A DNA stretch of 5,267 nucleotides from Verrucomicrobiota bacterium (GTDB taxonomy: Bacteria; Verrucomicrobiota; Verrucomicrobiia; Limisphaerales; UBA1100), in assembly GCA_028872645.1 (NCBI GenBank), contig JAPKDK010000215.1, positions 1 to 5,267 on the forward strand, written 5' to 3'. This document shows positions 1-5,267 of the stretch, piece after piece. Every line of letters starts with the position of its first letter. Within the stretch, counting starts at the first letter, position 1. The notes under the pieces were generated by a model. That model made no database searches. It worked only from the letters and a program-made list of their open reading frames with translations, and was not told the DNA's origin. The translations under genes were made by a program, and so were the position numbers.

Positions 1-1071
1 GGTGCAGGCGTTGGTGAACTTGCTTTCGTGGTTGAGGTTCAGGATCAACTTGTAGCGCGTGCCGCGCACGGAACGGATGGCAAAGGCGTCGGTGCCGTTG
101 ATGATGCCGCGCGTGGTCATGATGCCGAAGACATGCTGCTTGTGCGTTTGCGTTTCGCCGCGCAACACCGGCAGAAAACTTTTTCCGTCGAGCCCCTTCA
201 CCGCTTGGCCGCTGGCTGCGTCGATGAACGTCGGCGTCACGTCCACGTATTCCACCATCGCGTCCGTCACCGCGCCGGCTTTCACCTTGCCGGGCCAGCG
301 CACAATCATTGCCGACTGCAGCCCGTGATCGTAGCAGGTCCATTTCGCAAACGGAAAACCGTTGCCTTGTTCGCTTACCACCATCACCAGCGTGTTGTCT
401 GCCAAGCCGTGTCGATCCAAGAGCCCCACGATCTCGCCCACTTGTGAATCGTAATAAGTAATCTCCGCGAGATAATCAGAAAAATCTTTCCTCATTCGCG
501 GCGTGTCCACGATGTACGGTGGCAGTTTCACCTTCGCCGGCGGGTACTTTGAGGCATCGCCTTTGTTCCATGGGCTGTGCGGCTCGTTGGAACACGCAAA
601 CAAACAAAACGGCTTGCCGCCCTTCGCCGTCTCGGCGAACAGCCGATCGATGTATTTCATGTCCGGGTTTTTCCCGCCGCCAAAATTCTCAAATGGAAAC
701 ACCGTGCGCGGATTGATGTGCGTCTTCCCTGTCTGCGTCACCCGATACCCCAGCGGCCGCAGATGATGCACGATGCTCTTTACGTGCGGATACGTCCGGG
801 TGTGGTTCGGCCACGCGCCGCTCTTCACCGGATACAGCCCCGTGTAAATATTATGCCGCGTGGGCGAACACATCGGCGCTGCCTGAAAACACCGCGTGAA
901 TCGAAGTCCCTGCGTGGCGAGCTTGTCGATATGCGGCGTCTTCGCCTGCCCGCCATAGCAGCCGATGTCGCGAAACGTGCAATCGTCCGCGATAATGAAA
1001 ACGATGTTTGGCTGGGCGGCCCAGCCGGCCGGTGACAGTAATAGCACTAACCATAAGAGGATTGTTCTCAT
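1..1071 (-). CDS. Secreted Cys-type sulfatase, C-terminus cut by the window edge
   Basis: This is the first 357 residues of an alkaline-phosphatase-superfamily sulfatase, a sulfate-ester or sulfamate hydrolase; the frame is open to base 1. Residues 1-19 form a signal peptide (hydrophobic ILLWLVLLL, cleavage near GWAA), placing it in the periplasm or outside. Metal ligands D29-D30 lie in IIADDC. The sulfatase signature CSPTR is at residues 68-72 (bases 856-870); C68 is the residue that anaerobic-type or FGE maturation converts to formylglycine, and R72 follows. K115 and H117 (GKTH), H165 (HSPW) and K243 (FAKWTCYD) fit the other catalytic positions. The usual Asp-His/Asn metal pair before Gly is Glu234-Gln235 (SEQG). 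The ATG at 1071 is chosen because it directly begins the signal peptide; an in-frame GTG at 1116 would add 15 residues ahead of it. No Shine-Dalgarno precedes the ATG. Sulfatases are usually 450-550 residues, so roughly 100-200 are missing. The substrate (for example a sulfated glycan) cannot be told. Confidence 0.95.
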   Translation of the reverse strand, partial: MRTILLWLVLLLSPAGWAAQPNIVFIIADDCTFRDIGCYGGQAKTPHIDKLATQGLRFTRCFQAAPMCSPTRHNIYTGLYPVKSGAWPNHTRTYPHVKSIVHHLRPLGYRVTQTGKTHINPRTVFPFENFGGGKNPDMKYIDRLFAETAKGGKPFCLFACSNEPHSPWNKGDASKYPPAKVKLPPYIVDTPRMRKDFSDYLAEITYYDSQVGEIVGLLDRHGLADNTLVMVVSEQGNGFPFAKWTCYDHGLQSAMIVRWPGKVKAGAVTDAMVEYVDVTPTFIDAASGQAVKGLDGKSFLPVLRGETQTHKQHVFGIMTTRGIINGTDAFAIRSVRGTRYKLILNLNHESKFTNACT

Positions 1072-1138
1072 GAAAGGAGAACGATCGTGCCGCGTTTCTC
1101 CCCGGCATGCAAACACTTCCGCTCTGCAGTCGACGGGG
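1072..1138 (-). other. Intergenic spacer between the PQQ-like gene and the sulfatase, with a weak inverted repeat
   Basis: This 67-nt gap is the only sizeable non-coding stretch in the window. It has an imperfect inverted repeat: GGAGAACG at 1076-1083 pairs with CGTTTCTCC at 1093-1101, with one bulged T and a 9-nt loop. Read on the minus strand, the repeat sits 4 nt before the sulfatase ATG, and its distal arm carries the only GGAG-like sequence in the leader, about 27 nt upstream of the start. There is no U-tract, so it is not a convincing terminator. A minor role in initiation is possible. I see no -35/-10 pair I would defend. Confidence 0.35.
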
Positions 1139-2656
1139 TTATTTCCCGAAACAAATCAACTCCTTGAGAGTGCGGGCGAAAAGATGGCCATCGGCAAAAG
1201 CCAGCGAGGAGAGTGACCATGTCTTGCCCGCCGGGCCGAGGTCGCTGACCGAAGCCAGCGCGGTTTCGTCCAAAGCCCGTGAGTTCCAGTTGAGCACGTA
1301 AACCGTCCCTATCATGGTGGGCCAGTAAATGCGCGTCCCCACCACGATGGGCGGCGCGGCGGAGACGTGTCCCCAGCCGTTGCCGGCATTGCGCTTGTCC
1401 TGCGTCGCGAGGAAACCGGCGGCGTTTTTCATGTCATTGGGCAGCGCCTTTTTCCATAGGCGTTGCCCAGGCTGGCCTTTTCTCCGAATGACCTGCGCGG
1501 GCACTTGGAGATATTCCACCCGGCCAGTGGATAGCTGCACGCGCCCGATCAGGAAACCGCTGAACGACCGGAAGTAATGATGGTCGCCGACGATGAGGTT
1601 GGTGAAATAGGTGATGGGTTTGCGCGCCTTGGGCATGTTTTGGTTTGTGCGGGTGACATGCCGGCCGTTCTCCCAGCGGGTGAGTGTGACGTCGCGCGAC
1701 AGGTTGACCGCGCCACGCGGCTTGCCGGTGAGTAGATCCAGCGTGCGATGTTCCTGGCCGATAAAAAAATGGGCGGCGTTCTTTTTCAAGGCGGCATTTT
1801 GGGCGGCGGGATATTTCGCGATGGCGGCATCCCAAATCCGTTTGCCATTGGCCGCGTCGATTAACGATAGTCCGTAAGGTTCTTCCGGCGGCTGATGACC
1901 TCCGCCGCGGCCGGTCAGGATTACCGCCCGTCCCCCGGGCAGTTTGCCGAGCAGGGAAGTTGAATGCACACTGGTGCCGGGCTCCGCCTGCCAGGCGAAC
2001 TTGCCGGTGGCGAGGTTGTAGGCGCGCAGGTGAGTCCAGTATTTCCTGCCGCGTCCAAGCGGCTTGGCTCCCGCCTTGGTGGCGGCGGCCACGGGCAGGT
2101 CCTGGCGAGGCGCGTGCATGAGGATGACGTTGCCGTTGTGCAGAAACGGTTCGTGCGCCCGGGCATGGTGTCGGCCAAAGGGTGTCCAAGTGTGTGACCA
2201 CAGCTCGTTTCCGTCGTAGTCGAAACATTTCACCGTGCCGCCCACGTTGGTGAAGACCACTCGTTTGCCGTCGGCCACGGGCGAGGCGGCGGTGTTGTCA
2301 TTGAACAAACTGGAAAGATCCGTCGTACGTGTGCCGGGGATCACACGCCGCCATAATTCCTTGCCGGTCTTCGCATCAAAACACAGGCCGAGAATGGCCG
2401 CGCCGGTCTGTGTGTCCGCCTTGACGGGCTGATGCGAGGTAACAAACACGCGGCCGCCGGAGACGATGGGTGTGCCCTGCCCGGTGTTGGGCAAGGGCAC
2501 CCGCCATTTCACCGCGTCACCTATCGCCCCGCTGAACGCCGCTGGCGCGTTGCCCGGCACAATGAAGTTCCCATCCGGTCCGGACGTCTGCGGCCATTCG
2601 GCGGCAGCAAGCAAGAACGGCAGACACAGAAGCAAAGGTGTAAGGTGGCGGGTCAT
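1139..2656 (-). CDS. Secreted PQQ-like (BamB-type fold) beta-propeller protein
   Basis: This complete 505-residue protein has a signal peptide at about residues 1-19 (TPLLLCLPFLLAAA), followed by the WPQTSGPDGN opening common in planctomycete and verrucomicrobial proteins of this class. Propeller blades of the form 'P-V-G-x-V-[FY] ... D-x-x-T-G-x-x-x-W' recur. Examples lie at about residues 51-74 with 89-108 (DAKTGKELW), 122-157 (DYDGNELW), 209-227 (NLATGKFAW), 263-279 (DAANGKRIW), 304-319 (LLTGKPRG), 367-385 (LSTGRVEY), 434-457 and 481-503, suggesting seven or eight blades. Real PQQ dehydrogenases have PQQ-contacting disulfides and catalytic residues and are often longer, sometimes with a heme c domain. 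No CXXCH is present here, so this is better called PQQ-like than a proven quinoprotein; ligand binding or scaffolding is plausible. Its ATG overlaps the stop of the upstream VCBS gene (ATGA). No Shine-Dalgarno is visible, which fits translational coupling. Confidence 0.92.
   Translation of the reverse strand: MTRHLTPLLLCLPFLLAAAEWPQTSGPDGNFIVPGNAPAAFSGAIGDAVKWRVPLPNTGQGTPIVSGGRVFVTSHQPVKADTQTGAAILGLCFDAKTGKELWRRVIPGTRTTDLSSLFNDNTAASPVADGKRVVFTNVGGTVKCFDYDGNELWSHTWTPFGRHHARAHEPFLHNGNVILMHAPRQDLPVAAATKAGAKPLGRGRKYWTHLRAYNLATGKFAWQAEPGTSVHSTSLLGKLPGGRAVILTGRGGGHQPPEEPYGLSLIDAANGKRIWDAAIAKYPAAQNAALKKNAAHFFIGQEHRTLDLLTGKPRGAVNLSRDVTLTRWENGRHVTRTNQNMPKARKPITYFTNLIVGDHHYFRSFSGFLIGRVQLSTGRVEYLQVPAQVIRRKGQPGQRLWKKALPNDMKNAAGFLATQDKRNAGNGWGHVSAAPPIVVGTRIYWPTMIGTVYVLNWNSRALDETALASVSDLGPAGKTWSLSSLAFADGHLFARTLKELICFGK
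2653..2656 (-). promoter_or_regulatory. ATGA stop/start overlap (translational coupling site)
   Basis: Plus-strand TCAT at these bases reads ATGA on the minus strand. ATG starts the PQQ-like protein and TGA ends the VCBS protein. The region just upstream (AAAACCCATTGAA) has no Shine-Dalgarno motif, so re-initiation by ribosomes finishing the upstream gene is the likely way the PQQ-like gene is translated. Coupling is inferred from the geometry. Confidence 0.75.
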
Positions 2657-3798
2657 TTCAATGGGTTTTCAAACCAAACCACGTTATTGCTGGTGTGGCC
2701 AGCGATGAGGACATCGAGGTCACCGTCGCCGTCCATGTCGATGGCGCGCGTGTCGTAGGAGCCCTGCTTGTGGTCAATCACCCTTTTCTTGAATTGTCCC
2801 TTGCCGTTGTTCTCGTACCAGGCCGTGACATCCACTGGATCTTTGCTGGAGGTAACTGCGTCGATGTCGCCATCGTTATCCATGTCGGCTAGGTCAAGGG
2901 AGTGCGGAAAGAGAATCTTGGGGTCGATCTCGATGAGTTTGAATTTCGGCCCCTTGAACCAAAGCACGCCCTGCCCATGACCGCGGGTGGCGAAGTAGTC
3001 CACGTGGCCGTCGGCATCGAAATCGGCGGGCATGATGTTGGTAGCCCCAGGTTGGTTTGCCGCGAGTAAATGTTTTTTCCATGGCTGTGTGGGGTCCTTT
3101 GGCTGTTCCCACCAGGCGAACCATTGGCCGCTGGGAAAGGCATCTCCGCCCTTAGCCGCGCAACTGATGTCGGGACGGCCATCGTCATTCACGTCGCCAA
3201 AACCCGTGTAATGTGAGGCACCGGGAGCATCGCCTCGAGCAAACACGTGGCGAATCCAGCGCTTGGCCGTGTGGGGTTTTTGGGGCACCTGCAGCCAAGT
3301 CAAAGAATTGGGGATGGCGGTTTTCTCGGCTGTGCGACCGGAGTTGGCGATGAGGTCAAGCTGACCATCCTGATTTATATCTCCTGTAATGAGGCAGTGG
3401 GTGCCGAGGATTTCATCATCAACCGTGCGGTATTTCCACGGGCCGCCAAGCGGCTTTGCCGGACATTCCAACCAGAAGACCGTATGATTCGAGCCGATAA
3501 AATCCTGATCGCCATCCCCGTCAACATCCATCAGGCAGCTGTGGATGCAGGTGCTGCGGGGCTTGTTGCGAGATTGGCCTGGACCGAAAGTGTGTAGCGT
3601 GTGCGCACGCCAACTGGGGCCACGAAAGAGTGCCACCTTACCGTCAAGGGAAGCGATGACATCCATGTGGCCGTCCCTATCCCAATCGGCGGCCACGGCT
3701 GAGTTGATCATGCCGGGGGATTTGGCGATGACGTGTTTTTTCCATTGCGCGTGCAGGGCGAGTGGCAGGGCCAGAAAAAGGAGACAGATGTTTCGCAT
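2653..3798 (-). CDS. Secreted FG-GAP/VCBS-repeat protein, predicted seven-bladed beta-propeller
   Basis: This complete 381-residue protein has a short signal peptide (residues 1-17, ending ALPLALHA before QW). Seven calcium-loop motifs of the DxDxDGxxD type are visible: residues 38-46 (DWDRDGHMD), 91-99 (DVDGDGDQD), 140-148 (DINQDGQLD), 202-210 (DVNDDGRPD), 259-267 (DFDADGHVD), 305-313 (DMDNDGDID) and 354-362 (DMDGDGDLD). They are spaced 46-62 residues apart. Each follows a strand like WKKHVIA and is followed by a [VL]xWFxxP-like strand, the layout of integrin-alpha-type or VCBS propellers. Seven units fill the mature protein almost exactly, so the fold is probably a closed ring with no extra domain. 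Such proteins bind Ca2+ and usually act in binding or adhesion; no catalytic residues can be named. It begins 6 nt after the cytochrome stop, without a Shine-Dalgarno, and ends inside the start of the PQQ-like gene. The partner is unknown. Confidence 0.93.
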   Translation of the reverse strand: MRNICLLFLALPLALHAQWKKHVIAKSPGMINSAVAADWDRDGHMDVIASLDGKVALFRGPSWRAHTLHTFGPGQSRNKPRSTCIHSCLMDVDGDGDQDFIGSNHTVFWLECPAKPLGGPWKYRTVDDEILGTHCLITGDINQDGQLDLIANSGRTAEKTAIPNSLTWLQVPQKPHTAKRWIRHVFARGDAPGASHYTGFGDVNDDGRPDISCAAKGGDAFPSGQWFAWWEQPKDPTQPWKKHLLAANQPGATNIMPADFDADGHVDYFATRGHGQGVLWFKGPKFKLIEIDPKILFPHSLDLADMDNDGDIDAVTSSKDPVDVTAWYENNGKGQFKKRVIDHKQGSYDTRAIDMDGDGDLDVLIAGHTSNNVVWFENPLK

Positions 3799-3804
3799 GA
3801 CAAG

Positions 3805-5267
3805 TCAGCGTCGGGAAAAGGGTTCGCTTGCAATGACGGCGTGAATCAAATCACGGAAGCCGCTGCCGCTGGCGATGGATTTTTGAACGATGCGATTCAC
3901 CGTCTCGTGATCGCGGAAGGTGGGCTCGCGGCCGCTGGCATGCAGCAGAAGTTTATGGGTGAGGTTGCGCGTGAGTTGTGTCTTGCGTGCGGCGAGCAAC
4001 TTGCGCAAATCCGCCTCGTGGCGAACCTGTTCGCCGGAAGGCAATCGGCTGGACGCATCAATGGGCCGGCCCTTGGCACCCGGATAGTGCGTGCGTAGGC
4101 CACCGATGGGATCGAAGTTTTCCAGGGCGAATCCCCAAGGGTCAATCTTGGCGTGGCAATCAGCGCAGGCCACCACGTGCCGGTGCTTAGCCAACTGCTC
4201 GCGAATTGTGACAGCTCCGCGCGTGTCCGGCTCGATGGCCGGCACATCCGGCGGTGGCGGTGACGGAGGTGTGCCCAGAAGACTTTCCAGGATCCAAACG
4301 CCCCGGGTCACCGGGGAGGTTTCCACTCCATTGGCCGTTGCGGTCAAAACACTTGCATGACCCAGAAGACCACCTCGACGGGCTTGAATGGGTAATATGA
4401 TCCGACGAAACTCTTCCCCTTTTACATCGGGCACCCCGTAATGCCGGGCAAGTGCGCCGTTGAGAAAACTGTATCGAGCATTGATGAATTCAGGTATGGG
4501 CCGGTTATGTCTGAACACGTGGCCCACAAAATGGTGGGTCTCGCTCTTCATGGCACTCTCGAGGCGATCACGTAAATAGGAGGGAAAGTGTTTGGTGCCC
4601 GGCGGCATGGAACCGATTTTGTCCAGACGCAGCCAGGCGTCGGTGAAGTGTCGCACAAATGCCTCGGACCGCGGATCCTTCAGCAGACGTTCGGTTTCCG
4701 CCTTCAATGTGGAAGGCTGCCGCAAACGCCTCTCGGAAGCCAAACGCAGCAGGCGCTCATCCGGGGCGGAGCACCACAACGCATATGAAAGCCGTGTGGC
4801 CAATTGAAAATCGTCCAGTCGTTTTCCCTGGGTTGCTCCGCCTTCATCTAAAAACAGGAAACGGGGTGAAGTTAGAATTGCCGTCAGGGCCTGTTTCAAA
4901 GCTTCATCTGCTGCCATCCCGGAGGCCACCTGAGTTCGAGCATAGCTTACGTATCGAGCAATCTCCTCCGGCTTAATCCTCCGACGAAAAGCTTTGCAGG
5001 CAAAGTCGAGTAGGGTTTGTTGAACGTCCAATCGGGTGGCATCGGTTTCCTTGCCCACTATGCCTTGATGACTTGCGGGAGGCCATTGATCATTCAAGGG
5101 ACCCTCGATGCTCATCCCAAAAACCCGCACGCGTGGTCCCTGATACAGGTCGGAAATCCAAATCTTCTGCACCAGCGCATCCTTCGGCACAGGCAGGCCC
5201 GCTTCCTTCAGCCGATCAACCTCATAGGGTGTCTTACGCCGAGCTTCTGGGTGATAGCGCTTAATAA
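3805..5267 (-). CDS. Planctomycete-type multidomain cytochrome (DUF1595-DUF1592-DUF1588-DUF1585), N-terminus cut off
   Basis: The frame is open to the window edge; 486 residues are visible, numbered here from the edge, with the first complete codon at 5263-5265. A GTG at 5190 could be read as a start, but the in-frame sequence before it is family-like and continues out of the window, so it is internal. Modules in order: the end of a linker region with the SIEGPLNDQWPP signature (about 52-63); DUF1595/PSD5 (about 85-140, ACKAFRRRIKPEEIARY); DUF1592/PSD4 (about 150-280, from LDDFQLATRLSYALWCSAPDE to FINARYSFLN and RHYGVP); DUF1588/PSCyt3 (about 295-395); and DUF1585/PSD2 (about 403-484). The PSCyt3 module has the proline-rich stretch GTPPSPPPPDVP and a CADCH heme c motif at 367-371 (bases 4153-4167), followed by KIDPWGFALENFDPIGG. 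The missing N-terminus in this family normally carries PSCyt1, with a second heme motif, and DUF1587. The protein is probably exported and redox-active; its physiological reaction is not known. It is the first visible gene of the unit and ends 6 nt before the VCBS gene. Confidence 0.94.
   Translation of the reverse strand, partial: IKRYHPEARRKTPYEVDRLKEAGLPVPKDALVQKIWISDLYQGPRVRVFGMSIEGPLNDQWPPASHQGIVGKETDATRLDVQQTLLDFACKAFRRRIKPEEIARYVSYARTQVASGMAADEALKQALTAILTSPRFLFLDEGGATQGKRLDDFQLATRLSYALWCSAPDERLLRLASERRLRQPSTLKAETERLLKDPRSEAFVRHFTDAWLRLDKIGSMPPGTKHFPSYLRDRLESAMKSETHHFVGHVFRHNRPIPEFINARYSFLNGALARHYGVPDVKGEEFRRIILPIQARRGGLLGHASVLTATANGVETSPVTRGVWILESLLGTPPSPPPPDVPAIEPDTRGAVTIREQLAKHRHVVACADCHAKIDPWGFALENFDPIGGLRTHYPGAKGRPIDASSRLPSGEQVRHEADLRKLLAARKTQLTRNLTHKLLLHASGREPTFRDHETVNRIVQKSIASGSGFRDLIHAVIASEPFSRR

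Noticed and set aside
28..1035. Plus-strand open frames of 139 residues (28-447) and 152 residues (577-1035) opposite the sulfatase
   Set aside because: They are rich in Arg, His and Ala, show no domain, signal peptide or family motif, and lie antisense to a sulfatase with intact catalytic residues. They are typical shadows in GC-rich coding DNA.
1076..1101. Rho-independent terminator after the PQQ-like gene
   Set aside because: The inverted repeat is short, has a bulge and is not followed by a U-tract on the minus strand; CTTTCATG follows instead.
851..1108. 85-residue minus-strand open frame starting at 1108, ahead of the sulfatase ATG
   Set aside because: It runs out of frame through the sulfatase N-terminus and removes the signal peptide and CSPTR motif. 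The frame starting at 1071 explains the sequence.
1434..2228. 264-residue minus-strand open frame inside the PQQ-like gene
   Set aside because: It overlaps a clear propeller gene in another frame on the same strand. Its Arg/Pro/His-rich composition has no recognisable repeats or motif.
3733..4098. 121-residue plus-strand open frame across the cytochrome/VCBS junction
   Set aside because: It is antisense to the C-terminus of the cytochrome, whose DUF1585 module is intact, and has no family features.
5188..5190. GTG at 5190 as the true start of the cytochrome gene
   Set aside because: The frame stays open for 25 more codons to the window edge with plausible sequence, and the family has further N-terminal modules. 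The gene is truncated by the window, not started here.

Overview
The window holds four genes, all on the minus strand and read from high to low coordinates. Two are complete and two run off the window edges. The combination is a c-type cytochrome-like protein with DUF1595/DUF1592/DUF1588/DUF1585 modules, a secreted FG-GAP/VCBS propeller, a secreted PQQ-like propeller and a secreted Cys-type sulfatase. It points strongly to the PVC superphylum, either Planctomycetota or a marine or soil Verrucomicrobiota. The DNA is GC-rich. None of the three visible start codons has a Shine-Dalgarno sequence at the usual distance. The phylum assignment is inferred from gene families, since no rRNA or other marker is present.

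Layout in transcription order: (1) 5267-3805, the C-terminal 486 residues of a planctomycete-type multidomain cytochrome with one CADCH heme site. (2) 3798-2653, a 381-residue secreted protein with seven DxDxDG calcium loops, predicted to be a seven-bladed propeller; it starts 6 nt after the stop of gene 1. (3) 2656-1139, a 505-residue secreted PQQ-like (BamB-type fold) beta-propeller, whose ATG overlaps the stop of gene 2 in an ATGA. (4) 1071-1, the first 357 residues of a sulfatase, 67 nt after gene 3 and cut by the window edge.

The spacing supports a single transcription unit, at least for genes 1-3 and probably for all four. Every gene whose N-terminus is visible encodes a signal peptide, so the products should work outside the cytoplasm. 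A reasonable but unproven reading is an exported system in which the sulfatase acts on a sulfated substrate, while the cytochrome and the two propellers have redox, binding or scaffold roles. No mobile element, CRISPR array, tRNA, rRNA or clear terminator was seen. The promoter must lie beyond position 5267. The long plus-strand open frames are antisense shadows of these genes.
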